Positions 1 through 7,868 of a DNA stretch of 9,180 bases are shown piece by piece. The DNA lies in the NCBI GenBank assembly GCA_024763135.1, contig JANTGD010000121.1:1-9180 (forward strand). Direction: 5' to 3'. How positions within the stretch are numbered: position 1 is the stretch's first letter; every line of letters starts with the position of its first letter. The notes under the pieces are model-generated. The model did no database searches, was not told where the DNA came from, and saw only the letters and a list, made by a program, of their open reading frames with translations. The stretch is from Thiotrichales bacterium (lineage in GTDB: Bacteria; Pseudomonadota; Gammaproteobacteria; UWMA-0217). Position numbers and translations under genes: made by a program.

Positions 1-91
1 GGTCACCTTATTGGTGATGAGAGGTTTTTCTGATTTGCCAGGTGCACCAAGAGCTTGCGTGGACTTTTGTGATCCAACTGAGGTTTTTAGG
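1..91 (-). repeat. Partial MITE-like foldback element, left copy (cut by window edge)
   Basis: The reverse complement of 1-91 matches 8706-8796 at 87 of 91 positions, counted by eye, with no gaps. It therefore holds one complete arm (13-91), the 5-base loop (8-12) and only 7 bases of the opposite arm; about 72 more bases should lie left of the window. Its outer end reads CCTAAAAACCTCAGTTGG on the minus strand. The element ends at 91 and the stop codon of the copper receptor starts at 92-94, so it lies directly behind that gene, where its hairpin could act as a transcript end or stabiliser (inference). There is no coding sequence in it. Confidence 0.88.
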
Positions 92-2173
92 TTAAAAGAT
101 TGCCGTTACCTTGGCCCATAGGCTACGCCCGGGTTCATTGACGCGGATGGATGCGGGATCCATCAAGTTTGCGCGGTTACTGTGTTCTGCATAGTTTCGA
201 TCGAACAGATTGTCCGCGCCTAAGCGCAGTGTCCAATGGGACCCAAGGTGCCGATGGCCGTCAAGCCCAAAGACCGTATAGCCTGCGGTTTTTCCCACTT
301 CCTGTTTGCTGAGGGTATCGATACGGTGCTGTGCGGCCGCCCAGCGAATTTCCGCACCAAAGCCCCAACGGGGTTGCCTATAGTCGAGTTGCACCGTCCC
401 ATTGAGCGGGGGAGTCTGGGCAATGGGGCGTGCATCGGTGGTATTGGTTCGATGGACCCAGGCCACTGCTGTTGACGCATGCCAGCTACGTGTCAGTGCG
501 GTGCTGATTTCTGCCTCCGTGCCATAGAGTTCAGCAGATACGTTCCGGTAGACGTCTGCTAGATCGGTTTGCAGAATGCCCACCTGGCCACGGGCAGCGT
601 CTCTTAGAATGTAGTCTTTGACTCGGTCATAGAAAAACACTGTACTCCATTGCAGTTGAGCATGCTCGGCCGAGATCCCCAGGTCAATTTGATGATGCTT
701 CTCGGCGGCCAGTCCGGGGTTGCCCACCCAACGTTGATTCCCCTCGGAACCCCATTTATTGACATAGCGTTCCGTCGCATCGGGGACGCGAACCGTTCTG
801 GAGGCGCCTGTAAAAATCCGCCAGCTCTGACCGAGTTTATGGGTATAGCGAATGAGCGCTGACAGCGCGGTATCCTGGTCATTTTGTGCAGTGCGACCAT
901 AGTACATCGAATACACTTGATTGGCCGTTTTTGGGCCGCCCGAGGGTGTGGTGTCGGCCTGCCCTGTAGTGTAATCCACATGATCAATGCGCAGACCGAG
1001 TAACAGCGTGTTCGCTTTAGCGAGGCGATGCGCTGCTTCTGCAAAGACTCCGGTCTGCTGCAGGCTCACATCCGGCCAAAGGTAGGAAATCGTCTTAGGT
1101 ATGCCCGAATCAATATCATTGAGTGTTGCGGTCCTTTGTATTTGTTGTGTATCGATTCCCCAGTGAACGCGGGTTCGCCCAGCCTGGGACTCCGCTAATA
1201 CGCGGCCGCCCACGGTATCGGACTGGGTGGGGGTTTCCCGACGCATGGGTAGTCCTGCTTTGGGATGGGTACTGGGATAGGTTGGTGCAGTGCGCAGGCT
1301 GAAATTGTCCATCGTGTGCTCGATATCGCTCCGGTAAAGCTCAATGGTGGTCCGTTCGATCCAGTTATGCTGAAACGCTCCAGAGTACTTCATGCGCCAG
1401 ATGTTGCCCGATTCTTCCGGACTGTCCATGCCGGCACCCGGATACAGGACATCTGTAGTGCGATTGTTTTCCGCGCTCCATTCAAAATGCTGACCGGCCT
1501 TGGGCGTGAATCCAAGGATCAGCCCTGCTTCCTGATGTTCGAATGCCGAGCGGACGGTATCACCATCACCATCGTTATAGTTGTCGCTTGTTTTCACGGC
1601 ACCCAACAGACGGGCGTATCCCTGGGTGCCTGACTGGATGAGATCAGCAGCGAGATCCTGGCGAATGCCATTATCGCTGCCGGCCGCGCTGATCCGTCCA
1701 TGTAGTCCTTGGGCTTCCTGAGCCAAGGCCTGTGAATCTCGCTCGAACAAGATGGTTCCCCCACTCCCTCCTGGGCCATAGGTAAGACTTTGTACGCCTT
1801 TGAGTACCGTGATGCGGTCATACGTTTCCAGTGCAGCCCAGCTTGCGGGAGGATCCATGCGATTTGGGCAGCCACCGTGCAGATAAGCGCCATCCAAGCG
1901 TACATTCAATTGGGTCTGAGACTGCCCCCGGAGGATGGGTTCGAGGCCCCGTCCCCCAAAACGGCTGGCCGAAATACCATTGACCTGACGTAATAGATCA
2001 CCGCCGTCTGTACGGGGGGCAGAGGGCATGTTGATGCCATCCTGGTTGGAAATATTGGGGTTGATCACCAGTGTCTCTGATACGGTGATCGGGGCCAGTG
2101 ATTCTTCGGCACGTGCGGCAGAGAGGAGGAATAATGTCAGTGCAAGTGGTAGCAGTGTTTTGTTGATCGGCAT
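92..2173 (-). CDS. oprC: TonB-dependent copper receptor, OprC/NosA type
   Basis: This is an outer-membrane TonB-dependent transporter of 693 residues, a normal length for the family. Residues 1-22 form a signal peptide ending ARA/EES, followed by a TonB-box-like stretch (about 28-34, ITVSET) and a plug domain. The plug contains GGCPNRMDPP and the motif LKGVQSLTYGPGGSGG, both typical of OprC/NosA receptors. OprC of Pseudomonas binds copper through CxxxM and HxM; here Cys102-x3-Met106 and His286-x-Met288 are both present, which supports copper rather than siderophore uptake. The beta barrel runs to a terminal Phe, as outer-membrane proteins usually do, so the gene is complete. Only a weak ribosome site precedes the ATG at 2173. 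The stop codon abuts the repeat at 1-91. It lies downstream of lysA in the same direction but 379 bases away, so it probably has its own promoter. The family call is firm; the substrate rests on motif conservation. Confidence 0.92.
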   Translation of the reverse strand: MPINKTLLPLALTLFLLSAARAEESLAPITVSETLVINPNISNQDGINMPSAPRTDGGDLLRQVNGISASRFGGRGLEPILRGQSQTQLNVRLDGAYLHGGCPNRMDPPASWAALETYDRITVLKGVQSLTYGPGGSGGTILFERDSQALAQEAQGLHGRISAAGSDNGIRQDLAADLIQSGTQGYARLLGAVKTSDNYNDGDGDTVRSAFEHQEAGLILGFTPKAGQHFEWSAENNRTTDVLYPGAGMDSPEESGNIWRMKYSGAFQHNWIERTTIELYRSDIEHTMDNFSLRTAPTYPSTHPKAGLPMRRETPTQSDTVGGRVLAESQAGRTRVHWGIDTQQIQRTATLNDIDSGIPKTISYLWPDVSLQQTGVFAEAAHRLAKANTLLLGLRIDHVDYTTGQADTTPSGGPKTANQVYSMYYGRTAQNDQDTALSALIRYTHKLGQSWRIFTGASRTVRVPDATERYVNKWGSEGNQRWVGNPGLAAEKHHQIDLGISAEHAQLQWSTVFFYDRVKDYILRDAARGQVGILQTDLADVYRNVSAELYGTEAEISTALTRSWHASTAVAWVHRTNTTDARPIAQTPPLNGTVQLDYRQPRWGFGAEIRWAAAQHRIDTLSKQEVGKTAGYTVFGLDGHRHLGSHWTLRLGADNLFDRNYAEHSNRANLMDPASIRVNEPGRSLWAKVTAIF

Positions 2174-2552
2174 TGTATGGTGCTGGATAAGTGTGGGTGA
2201 GCCTGATTGTGGCAGCGAGATTCCTTGCAGCAGACGTGGGCGAGAGGAGCGGAAGGGCTGGCAAAGATTGCGACCGGCGCCTGCGCGAAGAAATCGCTTG
2301 TCCGGTGCTTATGAAAAAATCGGGCCAGTTATGAAATACCTATAAAAACAAGGAGATATCGTATTATAGGATGGGAGTCGCTGGGGTATTCGACCCAGTG
2401 ATGGGTGAGGTCGCCCAGCGGAGTTTGAAGCACGTCTGTTGCACTGTCAGCGTTTCGGTAAACGTCTTTTCACGATTCCGCATTCGCGTCGATTGGCTAC
2501 CTGTTGCGTGCTTTTCGCGCCCGCCCGGTGAGTGGCTCGCGAATCGTGCAGA
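2174..2552 (-). other. Intergenic leader region upstream of the copper receptor
   Basis: No gene is supported in these 379 bases between lysA and the receptor. On the minus strand it holds a consensus -10 hexamer (see the promoter entry) and then a possible leader of about 180 bases. Within the leader are two direct copies of TTATGAAA on the plus strand (2309-2316 and 2329-2336, 20 bases apart, two helical turns). There is also a nested stem: CCGGT/ACCGG (2302-2306 with 2273-2277) enclosing GCGA/TCGC (2285-2288 with 2294-2297). No recognisable Fur box or cobalamin riboswitch was found. No convincing lysA terminator with a T-run is visible either, so read-through from lysA is possible. Confidence 0.5.
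2356..2398 (-). promoter_or_regulatory. Candidate promoter and dyad for the copper receptor
   Basis: On the minus strand a perfect TATAAT lies at 2368-2363, giving a start near 2356. The -35 region is poor by sigma70 standards. Overlapping it is an inverted repeat, CTGGG-N8-CCCAG (2381-2398), at about -25 to -43, where an activator or repressor could sit. A weak -35 under a dyad suits a regulated promoter, but the regulator is unknown. Confidence 0.4.
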
Positions 2553-3806
2553 TCAGGCGGGAGGAATGAGGTGTTCACCCTGCATGAGCTGTTCCAGAGT
2601 TTCGCGTTCTCGAATGACATGGACTCGATCAGCATCGACCAGGATTTCGGCTGCCCGGGGGCGTGAGTTGTAGTTCGAACTCATGGACGCACCATAAGCG
2701 CCCGAGGAACGCATTGCGAGCAAGTCTCCTTCCTCAATAGCGAGCAAGCGCCCTTTGCCAAGAAAATCTCCCGTTTCGCAAATGGGGCCAACGATATCGT
2801 AGCTTTTGGTCACGCTTGGACTGCGCTGATCGATGGGCACGATGGCTTGCCAGGCTTGATAGAGGGCTGGTCGCATATTGTCATTCATGGCGGCGTCGAC
2901 AATAGCAAAGTGATGCTCGCCATTACTTTTGAGATATTCCACGCGCATCAGCAAAATCCCTGCGTTGCCCATGATGGCCCGGCCAGGTTCGAGAATGATT
3001 TGAAACTGCGTGTTCGCCAAGCGATCGAGCAATGCTTGGGCGTACAGGGAAGGAGCCGGAGGCGTTTCATCGCGGTAGGGAATGCCCAGGCCGCCACCGA
3101 GGTCGAGATGCTGAATCTCCAGCCCTTGTTTGTGCAAGCGTTCCGTGAGTGCGAGGATACGCTCCAGCGCATCTAGAAATGGGCTGACATCGGTGAGCTG
3201 GGAGCCAATGTGGCAATCAATGCCGACCGGGTTAAGGTTTGGCAAGGCTTGCGCAGTGGCATAGGCTTCAGGAGCTATGGCTATGTCAATACCGAATTTA
3301 TTCTCTTTCAGACCTGTGGAAATATAGGGATGCGTCCGGGCATCGACATCGGGATTGACGCGTAAAGAGACGGGTGCGCACTGCCCCATTTCACCCGCCA
3401 CCTGGTTCAAGCGGATGAGCTCAGATTCTGATTCGACGTTGAAGCAATGAATACCCACCTCCAGGGCGCGGCGCATCTCATCGGGGCGCTTGCCAACACC
3501 GGAAAAGACGACTTTGGCTGGATCGCCTCCTGCTTTAAGGACACGTTCAAGCTCACCCACCGAGACTATGTCGAAACCCGAACCCATGCGTGCCATGAGG
3601 TTCAATATTGCTAAATTGGAGTTAGCTTTGACCGCGTAACAGATAAGATGGGGGTGCCCCGCAAGTGCCCGATCGAAAGCGTGCCAGTGCCGCTCGATCG
3701 TTGCCCGGGAGTAGACGTAACACGGCGTACCATAGCGCTTTGCGATGGATTCTAGAGGTACCTCCTCTGCATAGAGTTGGTCATTTCGATAGTTGAAATA
3801 ATCCAT
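2553..3806 (-). CDS. lysA: Diaminopimelate decarboxylase
   Basis: LysA decarboxylates meso-2,6-diaminopimelate to L-lysine, the last step of lysine synthesis, in the cytoplasm with pyridoxal phosphate. The 417-residue protein has the usual length and every hallmark: the PLP lysine in YAVKAN (Lys60), HIGSQ (199-203), the phosphate-binding GGGLG (237-241), EPGR (273-276), the active-site CETGD (343-347) and the C-terminal GAYG (369-372). It is a fold-type III alanine-racemase-like barrel followed by a beta domain. The ATG at 3806 directly follows the stop codon of lptM with no spacing, so lysA is probably translated by coupling in a lptM-lysA operon. In many Gammaproteobacteria dapF follows lysA; here it does not. 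Confidence 0.97.
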   Translation of the reverse strand: MDYFNYRNDQLYAEEVPLESIAKRYGTPCYVYSRATIERHWHAFDRALAGHPHLICYAVKANSNLAILNLMARMGSGFDIVSVGELERVLKAGGDPAKVVFSGVGKRPDEMRRALEVGIHCFNVESESELIRLNQVAGEMGQCAPVSLRVNPDVDARTHPYISTGLKENKFGIDIAIAPEAYATAQALPNLNPVGIDCHIGSQLTDVSPFLDALERILALTERLHKQGLEIQHLDLGGGLGIPYRDETPPAPSLYAQALLDRLANTQFQIILEPGRAIMGNAGILLMRVEYLKSNGEHHFAIVDAAMNDNMRPALYQAWQAIVPIDQRSPSVTKSYDIVGPICETGDFLGKGRLLAIEEGDLLAMRSSGAYGASMSSNYNSRPRAAEILVDADRVHVIRERETLEQLMQGEHLIPPA

Positions 3807-3941
3807 TTACGATTTCTTTTGTTGGGTTTTTTGAGTGGGGTGCTCAGGGATGTACAGAGGGCCTTTTTGTCCACAGGCGCTCAGGAGTACAGTGCACAGG
3901 CAAATTACTATCACCAAGACAGGGTAGCGATGTGGCTTCAT
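3807..3941 (-). CDS. lptM: LptM (YifL)-type small lipoprotein
   Basis: This is a 44-residue lipoprotein precursor. It has a basic start (MKPHRY), a hydrophobic stretch of about 14 residues and a lipobox LSAC with the lipidated Cys at position 23. It then has the family signature CGQKGPLYIP and a short Gln/Lys-rich tail. LptM/YifL is known to help mature the LptD-LptE lipopolysaccharide translocon at the outer membrane, and its gene usually precedes lysA, as here. The stop codon (3809-3807) touches the lysA start at 3806. No good Shine-Dalgarno lies before the ATG at 3941, but no other in-frame start suits the signal peptide. A TATCAA hexamer at 3953-3948 lies so close that the message could be nearly leaderless (inference). 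Confidence 0.93.
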   Translation of the reverse strand: MKPHRYPVLVIVICLCTVLLSACGQKGPLYIPEHPTQKTQQKKS

Positions 3942-4030
3942 AGCATGTTGATACTGGCTGGTCTGAAATATCAAGTCGAGCTTATCATGTTGCGTATGCC
4001 TACAGATTCTCTTTGTCCTTTGCTTGCCTC
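3942..4030. promoter_or_regulatory. Divergent promoter region between lptM-lysA and the two-component genes
   Basis: These 89 bases must hold promoters for both directions. An inverted repeat, TTGATA-N15-TATCAA (3948-3953 and 3969-3974), spans the middle. Read on the minus strand, it offers a TTGATA -35 and a TATCAA -10 at a short 15-base spacing for lptM. On the plus strand TATCAT (3983-3988, 5 of 6 matches to TATAAT) could serve the kinase gene, but its -35 is poor. The exact promoters are uncertain. Confidence 0.35.
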
Positions 4031-5938
4031 ATGAAGCTGCGTCATCACCTGTTACTTTGGTTTGTAGTGGTCAGCGTGCTGCCGCTGATTTTGCTGTTGT
4101 TTATGGCCAACCACTATGATCGACAGCAATATCTGAATGAGATCGATCAGGAGTTACATGGTGAACTGGATCGGTTGATTGCCAGCCTCGAACAGCAGTT
4201 GGCCCGGCATCGAAATCTTGTCGCCTCACTGGGACGTTCTCCCGCAATCGATGCATTTGGGCGGGCGCTCCAGGAGGTCAGTCAACAGGGTAGCCTGACG
4301 TGGCAATATTCGCACGCACGTCGTCAGCTAGAACAGCTGTTTGTTGATTTGCAGCCACTGATCCCCGAACGCGCCGTGATACGTTTGCTCGACAGCAATG
4401 GCAATACGGTGATTAAAGCCCAGTTTGTGGAGACGGCGTCCCCGACGCTGGAAAGCTTGCCACCTTATCCGCTCTATGAGCTGGAGCCTGAGGCTGGTTT
4501 GAGTAAGCAACTCCAGGCTTTACCGCCGAATGATATCTCTTATATTCGCTATCCAGGGCATCCGGCCGACTCGGCGCCCAACGGTCGCCGCACATTGTTG
4601 GACGCGGTTTGGCCCGTGCAGACTCCGGATTGGCGGCTTTATCTGCTGTTCAGCAGCATGGGGGAACGCCTCGATAAACTCATGGCATTGACGCCGCGTT
4701 TGAGGGGGGGCGAAATTACTGTAGTGGAATATGACGCGACCCGTCCCGAGCAGTCGCGTATCCTATTCAGTGATCGAGGGGGTGTGCGTTTTTCCAATTC
4801 GCAGCCGGTTCAAATGCAACCCCTGCCTGGCCTCATTAAGGCCTATGAAACGCAGCCGAGCGGCCTGTTGGAAATGCCTCAGGGCCAGGGGCGCTGGTAC
4901 TATCAGGATTATTACCCCTATCCAGACCGGCTTATTAGTTGGATTGTGGCGATTCGTTTGGACCTGACTGAATTGAGCTCGCGCAACCAGGCAACTTTTT
5001 ACGGACTGTTGGGGCTGGGGGCATTCAATTTATTACTGGGGTTGTTGCTGGCAGGATATGCATCGCGGCGCCTGGCGCAACCGATCGTGCGTTTGGCGCA
5101 AAATATGCGAGATTATGCTCAGGGCAAACCGTTGCAGGCAGACATGGATTCATTATCTTCGGAAGTGGGACAACTCCAAGCGTCATTTCGTCATATGACG
5201 CAAACACTCGAAGACTCACAACGGGAGCAAGCTCGCGCAGAGAAGCAGCTTGTGCTGTCCGCAAAGCTTGCCTCGATCGGAGAAATGGCGGCAGGTATCG
5301 GGCACGAGTTGAACAATCCACTGACCAATATCCTGACGTTGGGCAAACTCGCCAAACGCACAGCGGATATTTCGCCCGACCTCAACAATGATATCGATGA
5401 GATCATCGACGAAGCGCGTCGAGCCTCACGCATAGTGCGCGGAATTCTGGATTTTGCGCGGCAAGGCAATCTTGAGGTTCAGCAGCTCTTACTCTGCGAT
5501 GCGGTCGGGCAGGCGCTGGAACGCGTGGAGCGACAAGCTTACGCCAAACAGCTGGACATCCAGGCTGACTGTCATCGGCGTTTTTCTGTGAGTGCCGATC
5601 CGTTTCAACTCCGGCAGGTCTTGCTCAATCTACTGGAAAACGCCATATATGCCAGCCCTGCCAAAGGGCGCATAACCATTGTTGGCAGTGAACAAGACGA
5701 TATGGCTGTCTTGCGTATTCATGATGAGGGGGCGGGGATCGAGACAGCTGCGTCGGAACGTTTGTTCGAGCCCTTTTTTACGACTAAAAAGGTGGGCGAA
5801 GGCAGTGGCTTGGGACTGTCGATCAGTTTGGGAATCGTCGAGATGCATGGGGGGCGTCTGAATTTGTACAATCATCCCCAGGGAGGCTGCGTGGCGGAGG
5901 TCCGTTTGCCCTTGTGTGAGGCCGTAGAGCATGCCTAA
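4031..5938 (+). CDS. Membrane sensor histidine kinase of a sigma54-type two-component system (TspS-like by context)
   Basis: The 635-residue kinase has a first membrane helix at about 7-27, a periplasmic sensor of roughly 290 residues and a second helix at about 323-345. A HAMP linker (about 342-393), a short coiled coil, the HisKA dimerisation domain and an ATPase domain follow. The phospho-accepting His425 lies in GIGHELNNPL; Asn533/Asn537 form the N box, DEGAG (565-569) the G1 box, FFTTK (582-586) the F box and GSGLGL (591-596) the G2 box, so it should be fully active. It would autophosphorylate and pass phosphate to the regulator encoded next door, whose start overlaps its stop by 8 bases. 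I chose the ATG at 4031 because the helix follows at once; a TTG at 4013 would add six residues, and neither has a good ribosome site. The periplasmic sensor is not recognised and the ligand is unknown. Closeness to soxY suggests a sulfur-compound signal, as in TspS; this is inference. Confidence 0.9.
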   Translation: MKLRHHLLLWFVVVSVLPLILLLFMANHYDRQQYLNEIDQELHGELDRLIASLEQQLARHRNLVASLGRSPAIDAFGRALQEVSQQGSLTWQYSHARRQLEQLFVDLQPLIPERAVIRLLDSNGNTVIKAQFVETASPTLESLPPYPLYELEPEAGLSKQLQALPPNDISYIRYPGHPADSAPNGRRTLLDAVWPVQTPDWRLYLLFSSMGERLDKLMALTPRLRGGEITVVEYDATRPEQSRILFSDRGGVRFSNSQPVQMQPLPGLIKAYETQPSGLLEMPQGQGRWYYQDYYPYPDRLISWIVAIRLDLTELSSRNQATFYGLLGLGAFNLLLGLLLAGYASRRLAQPIVRLAQNMRDYAQGKPLQADMDSLSSEVGQLQASFRHMTQTLEDSQREQARAEKQLVLSAKLASIGEMAAGIGHELNNPLTNILTLGKLAKRTADISPDLNNDIDEIIDEARRASRIVRGILDFARQGNLEVQQLLLCDAVGQALERVERQAYAKQLDIQADCHRRFSVSADPFQLRQVLLNLLENAIYASPAKGRITIVGSEQDDMAVLRIHDEGAGIETAASERLFEPFFTTKKVGEGSGLGLSISLGIVEMHGGRLNLYNHPQGGCVAEVRLPLCEAVEHA

Positions 5939-7298
5939 ACCTTTACTGTTTTTTGTTGATGACGACCCCAAGGCGGGACGGTTGTTTGAGCGTTTTTGTG
6001 GCGCAGAACAATTCCGGGTTGCGACCTTCAATCACCCTCATGCTGCATTGGCGGCGCTTGAGCAGACGTTGCCGGACTTGGTGATCACCGATCTCAAAAT
6101 GCCGGATATGAGTGGTATCGAGTTATTGCAGTCGGTCCGGGCAAGATCGATAGAGATACCGGTCATGATCATCACCGGCTATTCGAGTGTGGAGAATGCG
6201 ATTGAGGCATTACGCTTGGGTGCGGCTGACTTTATTAAAAAACCATACGATATGGAGGAGCTGCTCCACCAAGTGACATTGATTTTGGAGTCTCGCAAGC
6301 TGAAGCAGGAGAACCAAGCACTGCGGGCTGCATTGGCAAATCAGCATGAAGGGAGTGAGCTGTTGGGTGAATCGGCGGCGATCAAGACTTTGCGGGAGAT
6401 GATTTTCAAGCTCGCTGCAATCCGCTGCAATGTGATTGTAAGTGGGGAATCAGGTACCGGTAAGGAGTTGGTTGCGAGGGATCTGCACCAGCTGAGCTCC
6501 TGGGCTGACAAGCCATTTGTCGTGATCGACTGTGGCGCTGTAACCGACACACTATTGGAAAGTGAGCTCTTTGGGCATGAAAAGGGCGCTTTTACCGGTG
6601 CCGATCGTCAACGAATCGGCCGCTTGGAAAGCGCTTCTGGGGGTACCGTGTTTCTGGATGAAATCTGTAATATCTCCGATGCCATGCAGACCAAGCTATT
6701 GCGGGTTGTTCAAGAGCAAAAAATCGTCCGGGTCGGGGGAACTGAGCCGATCGAGATCGATGTTCGTTTTGTTGCCGCGACAAATCGGGATCTGACCGCC
6801 ATGGTGAGGTCAGGGGAATTTCGGGAGGATCTCTATCATCGCTTGAATGTGGTGCAGATTCACGTGCCTCCCCTGCGCGAGCGGCGTGACGACATCCCAT
6901 TGCTCATCGAGCACTTCATTTCTGTAATGAATCGACGTTACCGGCGAGATATCCAAGGGTTCGATGCCGCCTCTTTGCGTCATTTTCAAGATTACCATTG
7001 GCCAGGGAATGTCAGAGAGCTCAAGAACCTGGTCGAACGCTTGGTGGTTCTGGCTGACCAGCCGGTGCTTAAGCTGCAAACGCCACCCAGCGCGCTGAAC
7101 GTTGCAGAAAGCGAGTCGGAGAGTTTAGATTACGATGAACCCGACTTGAAGACCCTTGAGCAGCGCTACATTCTAAAGACGCTGCAGCGCTTGAATGGAA
7201 ATCGTGAGCGGACGGCGCAAACACTGGGGATCAATAAATCGACGCTGTGGCGTAAACTGCAACAATACGGAGTAACTGGTGTATCGGTTGATGAATGA
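5931..7298 (+). CDS. Sigma54-dependent response regulator, NtrC family (TspR-like by context)
   Basis: The 455-residue cytoplasmic activator has three parts. The receiver (about 4-120) has Asp10-12, phospho-acceptor Asp54, Thr82 and Lys104. The AAA+ domain (about 143-370) has Walker A GESGTGKE (172-179), the sigma54-contacting loop GAFTGA (219-224, intact), Walker B TVFLDE (239-244), the arginine-finger region REDLYHRL (298-305) and PGNVREL (358-364). A Fis-type helix-turn-helix (about 408-447) ends in STLWRKLQQYG. All key residues are present, so it should open sigma54 promoters when phosphorylated by the adjacent kinase; the overlapping start (5931) implies coupled translation. A near-consensus sigma54 promoter lies 1.7 kb downstream, before soxY. 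Sigma54 TspS/TspR pairs sit upstream of sox operons in Acidithiobacillus caldus and related chemolithotrophs, which makes sox the likely target; orthology was not tested. Confidence 0.93.
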   Translation: MPKPLLFFVDDDPKAGRLFERFCGAEQFRVATFNHPHAALAALEQTLPDLVITDLKMPDMSGIELLQSVRARSIEIPVMIITGYSSVENAIEALRLGAADFIKKPYDMEELLHQVTLILESRKLKQENQALRAALANQHEGSELLGESAAIKTLREMIFKLAAIRCNVIVSGESGTGKELVARDLHQLSSWADKPFVVIDCGAVTDTLLESELFGHEKGAFTGADRQRIGRLESASGGTVFLDEICNISDAMQTKLLRVVQEQKIVRVGGTEPIEIDVRFVAATNRDLTAMVRSGEFREDLYHRLNVVQIHVPPLRERRDDIPLLIEHFISVMNRRYRRDIQGFDAASLRHFQDYHWPGNVRELKNLVERLVVLADQPVLKLQTPPSALNVAESESESLDYDEPDLKTLEQRYILKTLQRLNGNRERTAQTLGINKSTLWRKLQQYGVTGVSVDE

Positions 7299-7321
7299 TC
7301 AGCGCCGCGATGCATCTTATT

Positions 7322-7350
7322 GCAGCAAGGTAATCGATGGGCCTTGCTGC
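7322..7350 (+). terminator. Stem-loop after the response regulator, no T-run
   Basis: Nine-base perfect arms, GCAGCAAGG and CCTTGCTGC, enclose an 11-base loop, 24 bases after the stop codon. No T-tract follows, so it is not a classic intrinsic terminator. It may protect the 3' end or act with Rho. Confidence 0.45.
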
Positions 7351-7799
7351 CAGCTACTCCAATCAGCTTCCCCTCGCGAAATTTTCTCTTCCCGGATAGT
7401 CTCCTAGTTCAATGAGATAGCTTGTGGGTATGCCATGCAGAGAATGCGTAGACCTATTAGTCTACCGGTTCTCCAGGTTGTCATCAGAAGTGCGAGCCCT
7501 CACTACCCTTAGCAGTGCCGAAAGCGCAATTATAATTGGGCGGCTCTTTACATTTTCTTAAATGCAATTGGGCTTCTCTATCGTTGCTTGCTTGTTGCGC
7601 ATCGCCCTGTTTTTTAGCTCGTTGGGAGCCAAGAGGGGCAGAGCGAGTTCTTTGGCAGTTGAAGTTGCTAAATAAGTTAAAGATTTTCAATAACTATCAA
7701 GAGATTAAGAAGATCTCATAGGATAGCCAGCATGAGCTTGATGTATCGGCCGGTTCCTGGTCGAGGCTAGGTGTGATGCAGTCAAGCTACACAAGAAAA
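7351..7799. other. Non-coding stretch with scattered inverted repeats
   Basis: I see no credible gene in these 449 bases: the short open frames on both strands lack ribosome sites and family features. The stretch holds a perfect inverted repeat GTAGAC-N6-GTCTAC (7448-7465). It also holds a 12-base palindrome CAATTATAATTG (7527-7538) that contains a consensus -10 hexamer on each strand. On the plus strand TTAGCA (7509-7514) lies 16 bases before TATAAT (7531-7536), a plausible sigma70 promoter that would start a transcript near 7543. If active it could drive a small RNA or an unrecognised leader; no matching terminator is obvious. Confidence 0.4.
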
Positions 7800-7829
7800 T
7801 GCAGGTGTAAAGGCAAGTTTACACCTGCA
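7800..7829. promoter_or_regulatory. Inverted-repeat operator candidate, copy 1
   Basis: Twelve-base perfect arms (TGCAGGTGTAAA and its complement) flank the 6-base spacer GGCAAG. The core GGTGTAAA-N6-TTTACACC recurs at 7869-7890, with centres 65 bases apart (about six helical turns), so both would face the same side of the DNA. Each copy is followed by CATTTATC. Both lie 180-270 bases upstream of the small gene at 8067, a spacing suited to an activator or repressor site. A hairpin in RNA is the alternative, but no T-run follows. Confidence 0.6.
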
Positions 7830-7868
7830 ATCTGAGCATTTATCGGGGGATTCGCTCCGTTTGTCTGG

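Noticed and set aside
2174..2552. Cobalamin riboswitch or Fur box upstream of the TonB receptor
   Set aside because: No B12-box or conserved riboswitch core and no Fur-like hexamer array could be found; the receptor motifs point to copper.
4031..7298. PrsK/PrsR, the exosortase-linked two-component pair, suggested by the PEP-CTERM-like neighbour
   Set aside because: PrsK has many membrane helices and a GAF domain; this kinase has two helices, a periplasmic sensor and HAMP. The sox context fits better.
7484..7721. Two overlapping open frames of 61 and 68 codons on opposite strands
   Set aside because: They lack ribosome sites and recognisable motifs and lie in AT-richer intergenic DNA, so they look like chance frames.
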